Below the pieces are notes generated by a model. It was not told the origin of the DNA, ran no database searches, and saw nothing but the letters and a program-made list of their open reading frames with translations. The translations under genes and the position numbers were made by a program. A stretch of 64,000 nucleotides of DNA from Medicago truncatula (lineage: Eukaryota; Streptophyta; Magnoliopsida; Fabales; Fabaceae), in assembly GCF_003473485.1 (NCBI RefSeq), contig NC_053044.1:3856501-3920500 (forward strand). Reading direction: 5' to 3'. Below, in pieces: positions 24,604-36,796 of the stretch (the first letter of the stretch is position 1; every line of letters begins with the position of its first letter).

Positions 24604-27600
24604 GGTGAGGCCTAGGTTGCCTTTGAAAACTCATGGGCAATTTACCCAAACCAATCAAAAGTTTCCATGTGTACTCCATTAGAATAATAACATTTATTAT
24701 TTAATTTTGCAAAAATTTAGCAAGTATTTTATTATTTGCATATTCACCCCGTCTTAAATTAATGATTTTTTACAATTTAAACCATCACAATAATTAAATT
24801 TCACCTAGATCATGCATTCGTTCCAATTTAGTTGAACAGCTTGGCAAAAATCATTAAAAATTAAAATTATCACCCCTGAGAATTGAACCTTGGTGCTCTC
24901 ACCTATTTAAATTGTACTTCAGAACCACTTGATCAATACATTTTTTATAAAATAATTTGGAATTCAAAATTATGTTATTAGTGAGCAAATTATTTTATTT
25001 TTATTTGCACTGCCTTTATAACCTAGCTTTAGTAAAAAAAAATCATTTTATATGTGTATAATTATGAAGTAGTACATTTTTCTTAAGAAAAATGAATTCA
25101 TTCAATTGATTTTTTATATTTTAAATATCATTCTTTTTTATAAATTCATACTTTTATATACATTCGATGACCTACGACAATGTTTCATTTGTGATCAACC
25201 GAATTATAATTTATTTTAGGTACTATCTTTCATTTGGATCAGATAAATTGTTTAAAGGTAATAATTTTTTTTTGCAAGGTCTTATAAGTTATAACCTAGC
25301 TTTAGCAAAAAAAATCATTTTATATGTGTATATTTATGAAATAGTAAATCTTTCTTAAAAAAAATGAATTCATTCAATTGATTTTTTATATTTTAAATAT
25401 CATTCTTTTATATAAATTTATACTTTTATATAGATTCGATGAACTACAACATTGTTTCATTTGTGATCAAACGAATTATGATTTATTTTATGTACTATCT
25501 TTCATTTTGATCAGATAAATTGTTCAAAGGTATTAATTTTTATTTTTTTTGCAGTGTCTTATAAGTTATAACCTAGCTTTAGTAAAAAAAATAAAAAATC
25601 ATTTTATATGTGTATATTTATGAAATAGTAAATCTTTCTTAAAAAAAAATTAATTAATTCAATTGATTTTTTATATTTTAAATATCATTCTTTTATATAA
25701 ATTCATACTTTTATATAGATTCGATGACTGATGGGATAAAACCGCAAGTGTGAACGGTTCTACCAGAATTCAGGGCATTACAAAGGCAACATGTAGCATA
25801 AAAACATTACTTTATATGTATATACTATCATATATACTATTGATTTTACTGTTCATTTAAAATATTTTATTTACTATTTTATCCTTTAATAATATTATAT
25901 TAAATTTGAATTAGAAAAATGAAATCTCATTAAAATAGGAAATATACCACTACAACAGGAACAATACTATATATACTTTTTTGTTTTTTTTGACAAAAAT
26001 ACTATATATACTATATATGAAGGGAATAGAGACTTTGGGCTGAATTTTTTATAATTTCAATTATACCCTTAAACAAATTTTCCTATATTAATGTTACATT
26101 CTTGGTGGTATTAAAAAAAGATAAGAATTTTTATTATATTTGTTAAACTACTGTGTTGTTGTGGTAAAAGATAAACATAATTTTTTTGGGTTTGTTACAA
26201 TTTTAATTTCACAAATATTTGTACTTATAATTTTAATCAAAATCAAAATTTCATATAAAATATCGTTCATAATTTACACATGTCACGTGCCCGTTTTTCG
26301 CTAGTTATATATAATATATATACTATATATAAAGAAGACTATCTCTTTCAGCAGTTTTGGGCAGGATTTTTCTTTCCAAAAATACCCTTAATTTTTAATA
26401 CAAACAACACATGTAACAAATAAATAAGAATAAATTTAAATATTAAAACAAATGTAACAAACACAATATGTATGTCTGGTTTTTTTCCTTTATCATTTAA
26501 AAAATGTAACAAACTATATGAGTATATTTAATACTTGCTTTTTTATTATCCCAATTATACCATTAAAACAAAATCCATAATCATCAATCAACAACAAGAA
26601 GATCCAACATTTTAAAAAATAAATAGATAAATTTAAAGGAATTTTTTTAAGATTCTTATGTTGTTACATAATATTTGGACAAGATTCTAATTCTCATTAA
26701 TCTTTTCTAATTTTTAACTCAATTCATCTTCCTATAGATTTGCATCGTTTTTGTTGAACCAAGAAGGACTGTTAAGCAGAAGAATTCCAGAATCATAGAT
26801 GTAATCACAATAGTTCTCAATGACAATGCTTAAAAAAAATTGATTTTTTTTCCAATCTACCTCTCTCAATCCCGATCTACTCTTTATCCCCTTAAACCCT
26901 TTTTTCCTAAACTATTCCTTACCTCTCATGCTCTCTCTTCTCCATCGGATATCATTTCCCCTTCTATCATCTTGATTGCATTCTCCTCATTCTCTTTCAT
27001 TTTTGACTTCTCAATAAAAAAATCAATCCCAGCTTCAATTTTTTATTGTCGAATTCGAATTCGGATTTGGGGTGCGTGGGTTCGATTGAGAGAGAGAGGG
27101 ATTGAGATGATGGATATATAAACAACGGTGTTGATGGTGGTTTTGAAAAAGAGGTTGTGATGGTGGTTATCTGGATTTTTTTTTTTATGAAGGTGATGAA
27201 TGAGGGGAAGGAAGAAGATGAAGTATGGGATATAATGCTAGATGTTGTTGGTTCACAGTAAGATACAATGGACATGCATGATCTAACAATCCTTCTTTAT
27301 TAAAAAAGATCAAACGGTTTATATTAAAAAAATAATAGGATCTATAGTGGACCAGTGGGTTCACCATAGATATTTGAGGTTAAAGTTAATTTATTTGGCA
27401 AACTGTGAAAAAAGTGAAGGACTAAAACGTGAGTTTTATTAATTGTGAGACCAAAATAAAACCAAAGAATTAAATAAGCCTTTTTTTTTACTAAAGCTAA
27501 GTTATAACTTATAAGACATTGCAAAAAAAAAATTAATACCTTTAAACAATTTATCTGTTCCAAATGAAAGATATTATCTAAAATAAATCATAATTTGGTT

Positions 27601-28430
27601 GATCAAAAATGAAACATTGTTGTAGTTCATCGAATCTATATAAAAGTATGAATTTATATAAAAGAAAGATATTTAAAATATAAAAAATCAAATGAATGAT
27701 TCATATTTTTTTTTTTTAAGAAAGATTTACTATTTCATAAATATACACATAAAATGATTTTTTTTTACTAAAGCTAGGTTATAACTTATGACTCTCCAAA
27801 AAAAAATTAATACCTTTAAACAATTTATCTGATCCAAATGAAAGATAGTACCTAAAATAAGTCAAAATTCGATTGATCACAAATGAAACAATGTTGTAGT
27901 TAATCGAATCTATATAAAAGTATGAATTTATATAAAATAATAATATTTACAATATAAAAAATCAATTGAATGAATTTATTATTATTTTTTAAGAAAGATT
28001 TACTATTTCATAAATATACACATATAAAATTATTATTATTATTTTTACTAAAGCTAGGTTATAAGTCACTGCAAAAAAAAAAAAATATTGCTCACTAATA
28101 ACATATTTTTGCATTCCAATTTAATTCATAAAAAATGTATTGGTCAAGTGGTTTGGGAAAACATTTCAAATAAGTGGGTGCATTCAAGTTCGATATGATC
28201 TTTGACATTAAATTCCCATTGGATTAGAGGAGAAATTTAATTATTGTGATGGTTTAAATTGTAAAAAATCATTAATTTAAGATGGGGCGAATATGCAAAT
28301 AATAAAATACATGTTAAATTTTTGCAAAATAAAATAATAAATGTTATTATTCTAATGGAGTACACATGAAATTTTTTGATTGGTTTGAGTAAATTGCCCA
28401 TGAGTTTTCAAAGGTAATTTAGAAAAAACC
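24604..28430. mobile_element. Long-TIR foldback element (3827 bp), probably Mutator-type
   Basis: It lies in the mariner transposase intron, flanked by a perfect 9-bp duplication TTGATGTAA (24595-24603, 28431-28439). The arms of roughly 1.1 kb (24604-25730 and 27360-28430) are inverted copies, for example TTGAAAACTCATGGGCAATT against AATTGCCCATGAGTTTTCAA. The core (25735-27350) carries GA- or CT-rich text and TATATACTATATAT words; its ORFs (26840-27275) are not recognisable. No transposase is present. It could be a Pack-MULE-like carrier of unidentified sequence. Confidence 0.75.
25003..25730. repeat. Tandem repeats of about 280 bp inside the foldback arm
   Basis: TATAACCTAGCTTTAGTAAA, followed by TCATTTTATATGTGTATA and ATCATTCTTT...TTTATATAGATTCGATGA, recurs about 2.6 times (starting near 25018, 25289 and 25569). 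Two inverted counterparts are in the right arm (about 27480-28075). Such subterminal repetition is typical of foldback elements. Confidence 0.7.
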
Positions 28431-30933
28431 TTGATGTAATAGTGTGTAATTTTTCTTTACATAGTTTATGGGCATGTTTTGAAACCATTAGTTTACCCAA
28501 CACCTTTCTTTTCTTAATGTATGTTTATAAACATCTTATTGATTTTTTTTTTCTTTTTTTATTTGCTTGAATGACACATATGCATAAAGTTGAAGATGAT
28601 CAGTATGTGCCATTCCCTAAAGCAAATGACTTTCAACAATTCCATATAGCTACATGTACATGTTTAAAGTAGAATGACACATATTCTTCCCTTTTTTGTG
28701 CTTGTTATTTTTAGTTGATAAATATCAATTGAATTTCGATATTTTTTTCCCTATAATCTTGTCATGCAGACTCGTTGACAACTGAAGGAACTTCCAAAAA
28801 ACGTCGTTTTCTGAAGAATGAGCTTGAGCTTGAGCTTGAGCGATGGACATGGAAAACTACACAGTTGCATAGAAAGGCCATATCTCATTTGTTGTTGAGC
28901 TTGAGCGACGGACATGGAAAACTACACAGTCCAGGGGTAATATCCCGAGCAGCTTTACTATACGATGTTCATAGAAGTATCATTTATCGTATATGGAAAC
29001 AAGTAATGGAGACTGGTAATGCTTATCATAAGAAAAAACGATGTGGAAGGAAATGTGTTCAGTTAGATTTGGAGTTAATGCGTCAAGTTCCATTGTCAAA
29101 ACGATCTACCTTTCGATCTCTATCTCTTGCTCTGAAAATTCCTAAGACATCATTGATAAGGCTGCAAAAGTCCGGAGTTATACGACGCCATTCAAGTACA
29201 CTTAAGCCATATTTAAAAGAGGAAAATATGATTGCTCGTTTAAGGTTTTGTTTGTCAATGCTCGACCGTAACAGCTCGCCTCATGATCCGAAGTTTACTT
29301 CCATGCACAATACTGTGTTTATCGATGAGAAATGGTTCTATATTACAAAAAATAAAACCAATTACTATTTGAATTCGGAAGAGGAGGAGCCACACCGAAC
29401 ATGTCAAAGCAAAAATTTTATTGGTAAGCTTATGTTTGTAGCTGCAGTGGCCAGACCCAGGTTTGACAACGAAGGAAAGGAGACATTCTCAGGGAAGATT
29501 GGTATATTTCCATTTGTGTATGAACAGCCAGCTAGAAGAAGCAGTGTCAACAGAGCTGCAGGGACTATAGAAAGGAAACCTATAACTTCTGTGACAAGAG
29601 AGGTGAATAAAACTTTCATGATGAGCAAAATCTTACCAGCCCTTAAGAATTGCTGGCCAATAGAAGATGTAGGGAAGACAATTTTCATTCAACAAGAGAA
29701 TGCAAAGTCTCATATTTCTAAAGATGATCCTGATTTTTGTCGAGCAGCAAGTGAAGATGGGTTTGACCTCCGAATTCACCCGATTTGAATGTCTTGGACT
29801 TGGGCTTTTTCAATGCCATTCAGTATTTACAGCAGAAAGAATCAATGAAGTCAATTGATGATCTTATTCATGCAGTTCAGAAAGCATTCGATGAATATTC
29901 ATGTGTACAATCCGATAAAAAAATTTATACTCTACAAACATGCATGGTTGAAATAATGAAGAATAAGGGATCAAACAGGTACAAAACTCCTCACAAGAAG
30001 AAAGATATGCTATATAACCAAGATGGGATACCTACTCAATTAAGTTGTGATTCTGAACTGATTCAAGAAGTCACATATTATCTTCAAAGTTTTAATGCAT
30101 CATTAGCATGATTACAATGAGAATGCAATGCAAGTGTTTTGTGCTTGCTTTGTTCACCTTTTTTTTTTCCTAGTTTCGAACTTTATAGAGCTAGTTTGTC
30201 ATTTTTAAGGGATTTTGTTGTTCTTAGGATTTAATCCTTGCTACTTTCATTATTAATGATATTGTTTTCACCTTAAAAAAATTGCAGAAGTGTTACTCCA
30301 ATTTGATTTATACGCTTCAAGAATCAAGACAAACTCAAACATTCAAAATAAACAACAAATAATTAAACAATGACCATAAAAACATTAAAAGAATGTGGAA
30401 CATAACAGGTACCCTTAAAAAGAAAATAAAAACAATAAATTAAACGATTAACCACAAATTCATTACTCTTAAAAGGGTTTGTTATCGGTTGAAGTTATCA
30501 ATATCCATGAAAATTACATTAATGAGCTATATTCCATTGAAACACATCTTCAGCACATGCATAACCTCACGCTTCACAGCTTCACGTTCACGTTCACGAC
30601 TAAGACTACGACGAACTTCTTCCTCTATAGTTTCGTTAAGGTCATGAAGGTTGTCATTGTCAAAGACACCAAAAGTTGAAGAAACACACTCTCTAGAGTC
30701 CACCACTTTAGTATTTTCTTCTGCATCTTTCTCATGCCATGTTTGCTTCATCCTTCTAATGACAGGTTTTCTACCTTCTTCCTCACTCTCAATATCTGAT
30801 TCTTCAACAATCTCAATAACATCAAGTGAATTCTTACCGGTTTCAGCAACATCAATTGATTTCTCAAAACTCTCACTATCAATTTCATATGAATCAAAAG
30901 ACTCAGGAAGCTCATTCAAATCAAAAAGATTTT

Positions 30934-31128
30934 GGCTTATTAGATCGTTTGGTACCCTAACTAATTTCATGTTTTCATTTTGGTCCCATATTTAATAAAA
31001 GTGTCGAATTAGTCCCTCAACTTTTGCCAAGTTTGCCAAAAAAATCCTTTCTGTCAAATGTTTTCTGTCCCGTTAGTTTCTGCACACGTGGCTAATCCAA
31101 CGTGGCTGGTATAAAAGGGGAAACGAGT
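30934..31128 (+). repeat. MULE left TIR with promoter
   Basis: About 195 bp, matched by the right TIR. It holds CACACGTGGC (a G-box-like ACGTG core) and, close to its inner end, the TATA-like GGTATAAAAGGGG (about 31109-31121). That is suitably placed to drive the GRF gene starting at 31297. Confidence 0.8.
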
Positions 31129-31296
31129 ATGAAGCCCAAAATTAGGGTTTTCTCATCTTCAACCATCAACAACCAGCCACCTTCCTCTCTGCAAAATCCC
31201 CTTCTTCATCTTCGCCTAATCTGCCAATTCCTCTTCTTCATCTTCGAATCCATCCTTTCTCTCCTTCGTCGTTCGTACTGAGAGGTGTCGAAACAA

Positions 31297-31692
31297 ATGG
31301 GACAATCCATTGGGTCAGTAGGATCGAGCATGAGAAGAAGAACAATTGTTGAATGTAGGTGTGGTGAAGAAACAGTGATTCACACTATAACTGATAACAC
31401 GAATCCAAATTGTGGGAGAAGATTTAGGGGATGCAAAAACTACAAGAATCAATTTGACAAAGGGTGTAGCTTTTTTAAACTGCTAGATGAAGATGTTACT
31501 GATTATAGGGATCTGCTGATATCAAAGCTGGAGAAAAAAAATGTCAAGTTGAAGACTGGACTAGAGAAAACAAGAACATGGTTGAAGATGTCCTTGATTT
31601 TTGGCCTAGGGTGTTTTGGTGTTTGCCTAGTTTTTGGGACAATATTGGCCTGCAAATGTAGTGGGTCGTGGAATCAATTATATTTGAAATAG
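31297..31692 (+). CDS. GRF-type zinc-finger membrane protein, second gene of the MULE (131 aa)
   Basis: Residues 20-66 form a GRF zinc finger: C20-R-C22-G, GRRFRGC (C46), then KGC57SFF and an acidic DED. Residues 70-95 are a charged, coiled-coil-like helix. Residues 98-119 are a hydrophobic segment that should span a membrane (SLIFGLGCFGVCLVFG). The true start is taken as the ATG at 31297; the frame is open a few codons further upstream, but only from a GTG. The gene has no intron and lies about 170 bp inside the left TIR, convergent with the transposase. GRF fingers are thought to bind nucleic acid. The role here is unknown: it sits where MuDR carries mudrB, so an accessory mobility protein or a captured host gene are both possible. 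Confidence 0.8.
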   Translation: MGQSIGSVGSSMRRRTIVECRCGEETVIHTITDNTNPNCGRRFRGCKNYKNQFDKGCSFFKLLDEDVTDYRDLLISKLEKKNVKLKTGLEKTRTWLKMSLIFGLGCFGVCLVFGTILACKCSGSWNQLYLK

Positions 31693-32343
31693 TTTGGTTG
31701 TAATGGTCATTTTGAAATTGTAATGTTGGATTGGAATGGATGAATTTGTAATGCCTATTTTGAATGAATGAATGTTAATGTCATTGTTGGAGTAATGTCT
31801 ATTGTGTATTGCAAAAATGAATGAATGAATCAATGATATTTCAATTGAAAAATTATGCATATAGTATGCTCTAAAAAGTGATTAATGGAGTAATTTGAAA
31901 TGAAAAATTGAGCATGGTTTTGGTGTAGTTATGTATCAAACCCTGCACCAAAAAATGCAGTATATTATCAATATTCTTTCAAAATGGTAACCCTGTACAA
32001 ATATGTTTGAAAATCAATACCAGTTATATGCTGCAGACATAGCAGAAAGTTAGTAGAAAAAGTCTAGTATATGAAATTGAACTTAATCAGATTGCACATA
32101 AAATGTGATTGTACTTAGGAATTACATAAGCATTAGAGCTATATTGTAGCTTGCAACTTAGGCAAATACATCAAAATAAGCATTAGAGCTATATTGTAGC
32201 TTTGCAACTTAGGCAAATACATCAAAATAAGCATAATAAGTAGATTGTAGCTTGCACTTAGGCATTACATAACATGTATTCACTTAGGCATTACATCAAA
32301 AAGACATCAAAACAGGCATAATATCTAAAGTGTTCCATGATTC
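31693..32343. other. MULE interior between convergent genes; 50-bp tandem repeat
   Basis: No gene is seen. CATTAGAGCTATATTGTAGC recurs at 32131 and 32181, with a shortened third unit near 32231 (50-bp period). The sequence AATGAATGAATG occurs at 31760-31830. It probably contains both 3' ends. Confidence 0.6.
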
Positions 32344-35300
32344 CTACTGTTGGGTTGACACAGAACCCTCAACTCTAACAGAAGTTTTCCTTTTCTTCCC
32401 ATTTGAACCTTCTGGTTGTGATGTAGATAGTCTCTTTTTTTGCTTCCTCTTCCTTTGTTTTCCACCTCCAGTTCCAGCTTGTGCAGCTTGTGTACCAGCA
32501 CCTTGTGTAGCAGCAGCACCTTGAGCAGAGGGTGCAGTTTGAGAATCCCTTTGAGTGTTAACAGTCCTTTGAGTCCTAGCAGTCCTTTGAGTTGTTACAT
32601 TCCTTTGAGTGTTAGTAGACCTTTGAGTAGTAGGAGCTGGATTAGTTTCTGCAGTTTCTGCAGTAGGAGCTTGAGCAGTTTGTGGAGTTTGAGTAGTTAG
32701 TGGAGCACTTGGACCTTGAGTAGATGTAGGGTTTGATGAGTTCTCAGATGGAGGTGGTGGAGGAGGTAGTGGGAGCTTGCAAGTGGACTTATTATGTCCA
32801 CTCTGCTTGCATCTGCTACATTTGATTCCCCATCTAGCCCTCCTAAGTTGACCATCATCATTCAACAATTCACCTGCTTCTTTGTTCCTTTTTTTCTTTG
32901 GCCTACCAGGTTGCCTTCTGATAGGAGGTGGCTGGAGATCATTATACTCAGTTCTGCGCCATAAGGCCTGTCCGTTAGCAGGGTAGATGATTGGAGCATA
33001 GCAAGCTGCATACCTCTCCTTCTTGTAAATGTCAGGAACAAAATCATAGACATTGAGGTCTTGGTTCCTCATGCAGGAGATGGCATGACAGCAGGGCAAC
33101 CCTATCAATAACCATTTCCTACAGTCACATTCCCACCTTTGGAGATTGACATGGTACTTGTAACAAGTTGTATTCAAATGTGTCACTTCATAATCAAACT
33201 CAGTGCTGCGCCTATACACATAAACATAAACATACAAGAAATTGTATAAGGTTCAGATAAACCAATCATTCACAACCAGCCAGCAATTTAAAAAGTTACA
33301 AGAATCTAGAAATTTACATACCTAACCAGCCAGACATTAGTATAGGCAGATTCTCTAGCAAGCCTCTTCTTTATGTTGGGGAGCACATCATCTTCATACC
33401 TTGTAATTTTATTCCTATTTGTTTCCCACTTCTCTATCAAATACACACGAATATCTTCACACATGGTAACAATTGGCTTTTGTCTAGGAATGACAATGGT
33501 TGAGTTGAAAGCTTCTGACATATTGTTGACTAGAGTATCACACTTTGAATCACCTGAGAACTTCCACTTACTCCAATGCTTAGTTGGAATTAGCATAAGG
33601 TAATCATATGCAGGCTCACTAATCTCCTTGATCTCTTTCATTACATCAAGGAATGCATTCTCATAAGTTGATTTTGCTGCCCTCCACATTAATTCCTTCA
33701 ACTTCTTTCCAGGAAACCTCTTTCTGAAGTTATTATAAAGGTGTCTCACACAAAATCTTTGGTCTACATCTGGAAGTAGTTCATCCATAGCAGGCAACAA
33801 TCCCTGTAAAACAGTTTAAGGAACATATCATGATTAAGCAAAGTCAAAAATATGTATAAAAAAAATCAGGAAAAAAGCCACAATGTTACCTTTTGTTGAT
33901 CACTAATGAAGGTGTAAGTCTTGCATAATCTGGGTCCACCTAAGTCACCAATCAAGAGTTCCAAAAACCACTTCCATGATTCCTTTGTTTCACCTTCAAC
34001 CACAACAAATGCTATTGGAAGCATCTGGTCATTTGGGTCCCTTCCAATTGCAGCTAGCAACTGCCCACCATAGTAACCCTTCAAGAAGCACCCATCTAAC
34101 CCAATAATACTCCTACACTTAAAAAAACTATCTTTGCAGGCTTTCAAACAAATATACATCCTTCGGAAATGGGGACATAAGTTTGCTCCAGGCCTCTCAA
34201 GATCTTCTTCAGTACCTTGATATGGCATAGTACTAACCTTCACAGTAGAATCAGGATTTGACCTCATCAACTCATGTGTGTAATCATAGATCCTAGTATA
34301 CTGATCCCTGAATGACCCATCCACCATATCAATTTCTTTTCCTCTAGCTCTGTAAGCCTTGTTCAAGTTTATCTTCAATCCCCATTTCTCAATAGTTCTG
34401 TTCACAATAGTAGTCAGCTTCAAACCAGGCTCTTCTCTTACTCTACTATTAAGTTTACTCCCCAACCAATCTGAATTCAACATCTTAACCTTAAACACTC
34501 TACTGCAACTGTGTAGCCTTTGGATCTTTCTCAATTGCCAAGTTTCTTCTTTAGGAATCTTAGCACAAAATGCCTCAAAAATGCAGCTACCCTTTGAGCC
34601 CTTACAGATCATTCTCACCCTCTTCTTATCATTTTTCCTGAATTTAAGGTTCCTTCCATAATGAACGGCATATGTTCTTATTGCTTTTTGAAATGCCTTC
34701 TTAGAAACAAAGTATGTTCCAACCTCCCATTTGTAATCTCTCATGTTATCAAGCAACTTAAAAGTTGAGAATTTAACCCTAGGACCCTCATCTCCATCTT
34801 CAGATTCACACTCACTGTCTAATTCATCACTATTATACTCTTCAACATCACTCAAACCTCCATCCCTCAATATACCAAATGGTCCACCTTCTTCAGTTGT
34901 GTTATTCCCCTGAACTATCAGATGATCTTTAAAAACAGTCTCACTTACTTTTTTTTGTTGCTTTGGTGGTCTTCCTCTCTTCTTCTTAGGCTTACTTCCA
35001 CTGGCCTCTTTACCTTTTTCCTTTGACCTACTCTCACTAGCTTGTCTTGTGCCTTGCTCTGCTTCAGCTACACCAGAAGAACATTGCTCAGCAACTTCCC
35101 TTTCAACCCTATCATCTGCAACTGTTTTTGGTTCAGGTTCAAAGATCCTATCATCAAACACTCTTTCCTCTTGTGCTACAGCATCACCAAAGCCATCTTC
35201 TTTAGCTACCTCCTCTTCTGAGTCCCAAAAATCTGTATCTAGTGCACTGTCTTCCCTTTGCTCACCTAACTCATCCACATACTCATCCCTATATTCTTCA

Positions 35301-36520
35301 TGTACCCCAAACTGAGTACGCCCATAATCATTTACTACACCAGAAGGCCCAACTTCATTACTCCCCATGTTTAAAGTTGTTGGCCCATTAAATATTCCCT
35401 CACCATCTACAGTGGGCCCCACATGTTCACTTTCTTCTACCACGGTGTCCCCCATATTCTGCATCAGATTCCCTCTATCATCCACAAGAGTGGGCCCCAT
35501 ATTCCCATAATCATTGGCCCCACAGTCCATATCACCTTCCACTACATTTCCCTCATTTACCTCTTCTACATCATCACCTCCCACATTAACTTCCTCCTCC
35601 TCAAAGTATTCTCCCACATTAATTCCACCATTTCCCTCATTAGCCCCCTCTTCAAAAATCTCTTCCACATAAACTCCTAAGTTTCCCTCATTCCCAACAT
35701 TTCCCTCATTACCTACCTCCTCAAAAATCTCCTCCACATGAACTCCACCATTCCCTCCAACATTTGCTCCCACGTTCTGTATAGGATACTCAATCAAAGG
35801 ATTGAGTTCTCCCATTACAGGTTGTTCCCCTACTGTATGTTCAACAAACAGATGCACCCTACCATACATATACATCATCCTCCTACACCCAATGTCAGAC
35901 CTTAATCTAATAAGGTCATCTACTAAATTAGGGTCATGGTACCAAAGTGATCTAATCATTGGGTAACCTAACCTTTTTAAAATTGATAAAATTGAGAAGT
36001 AAGCCCAATAATCTGGTTCACACTCTAGTACTGTTTCAGTGCCATTGTAACCATTATGGTTAAAATCAACAACCCCCCCCCCCCCCCCCCCCCCCCCATG
36101 GTGAACTACCAGCACAAATCTACCATCCATCTGTTACAAAACCATAACATAAATCAGCACAAATTTCCAGAAGTAAGCATCAAAAGACAATGAACACCCT
36201 AACTAAGGGTTTCTTTAATAGGTTTTTTTTTTTATACAGAAAATGGGTTTCAGTATTAGGGTTTTTTACTAGTTGTTTTGATTAAAAAAGAGTATGTTTC
36301 TCGATTAAAAACAGGTTTTTTAATCAAAACCCTAACCCTAAACCAGAAACCACCCATAAAAACCAAAACCTATTTCAGTTTTTAAACCCTAAATACGATA
36401 ATCAAAGGATGGAAGAAAACAAACCTCATCGTTATCTTCAGAATCGTCGTCGGAAGCAGCATCCATTCCAGGATTCGCAACGAATCCGTCTTCTCCTTCT
36501 TCGATTTCTTCGATAATCAT
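32344..36520 (-). CDS. MULE (Mutator-like) transposase, four exons, about 1228 aa
   Basis: Exons on the minus strand are 36425-36520 (MIIEEIEEGEDGF...), 33890-36130, 33322-33803 and 32344-33211. All junctions are GT-AG and all joins keep the frame. Order of domains: an N-terminal region with YWAYFSILSILKRLGYP; a long acidic, glycine- and asparagine-rich linker; a basic KPKKKRGRPPKQQKK patch (nuclear import or AT-hook-like); a MuDR-type DNA-binding region (VGTYFVSKKAFQKAIRTYAV ... CKGSKGSC). The catalytic DDE domain follows (IGLDGCFLKG, then FISDQQKGLLPA), then a SWIM zinc finger (WECDCRKWLLIGLPCCH). Last come a zinc knuckle (CSRCKQSGHNKSTC) and a TQR-rich basic tail. It would cut and join the element ends in the nucleus. 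The frames appear intact; a 25-bp poly-C run (poly-G in the coding sense) in exon 2 is the one fragile point. Confidence 0.88.
36073..36097. repeat. 25-bp poly-C run inside the MULE coding sequence
   Basis: Twenty-five consecutive C on the plus strand read as a glycine run (HHGGGGGGGG) near the start of transposase exon 2. The run is in frame as sequenced; its true length may be uncertain because such runs slip during copying and sequencing. Confidence 0.9.
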
Positions 36521-36600
36521 CTTCTTCAACCTTGTTAAGCTTTTCGTATTCTTCTCTTTCTCTTTCTATTCTCAAAACAGCCAATTGCTTCTTTCTCTAG

Positions 36601-36796
36601 ACTCGTTTTCCCCTTTTATACCAGCCACGTTGGATTAGCCACGTGTGCAGAAACTAACGGGACAAAAAACATTTGACAGAAAGGATTTTTTTGGCAAACG
36701 TCGCAAAAGTTGAGGGACTAATTCGACACTTTTATTAAATATGGGACCAAAATGAAAACATGAAATTAGTTAGGGGACCAAACGATCTAATAAGCC
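36601..36796 (-). repeat. MULE right TIR with promoter
   Basis: Inverse of the left TIR. Its TATA-like sequence (CCCCTTTTATACC on the plus strand, about 36610-36622) points into the transposase gene, whose first ATG is at 36520. Confidence 0.8.

Larger units (their letters stand above)
24383..30111 (+). pseudogene. Mariner transposase, broken, two exons
   Basis: Exon 1 is 24383-24542 (53 codons plus one base, beginning MPLNIDLNVSF). The intron runs from GTGTGTAAT to CATGCAG, 24543-28769. Exon 2 starts at 28770 and runs in frame through a helix-turn-helix-like region into the catalytic part. The first catalytic aspartate is in VFIDEKWFY. The second motif reads IQQENAKSH, where the family has QQDN: the aspartate is replaced by glutamate. 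Near 29775 the frame breaks: GFDLRIHPI ends at a stop, while NSPDLNVLDLGFF with the third aspartate resumes in another frame. This fits a deletion of about 19 nt, judged from the family pattern. A 36-bp segment (TTGAGCTTGAGCGAYGGACA...) is duplicated at about 28834 and 28897, padding the N-terminal part of exon 2. A catalytically dead copy is likely. Confidence 0.85.
30934..36796. mobile_element. Complete autonomous-type MULE (5863 bp)
   Basis: Terminal inverted repeats of about 195 bp begin GGCTTATTAGATCGTTTGG. A perfect 9-bp target-site duplication AAAGATTTT flanks the element (30925-30933, 36797-36805). It encodes a four-exon MULE transposase on the minus strand and a small GRF zinc-finger membrane protein on the plus strand. 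The two genes converge, each starting from its own TIR, as mudrA and mudrB do in maize MuDR. Good TIR identity, a perfect duplication and open frames imply recent movement. Confidence 0.92.

Noticed and set aside
26840..27367. ORFs of 92-93 codons inside the foldback core
   Set aside because: Overlap in opposite directions on a CT-rich stretch; no domain and no splice-consistent extension found.
34359..35680. Plus-strand ORFs within the MULE transposase
   Set aside because: Antisense shadows of transposase exon 2, caused by its biased codon composition.
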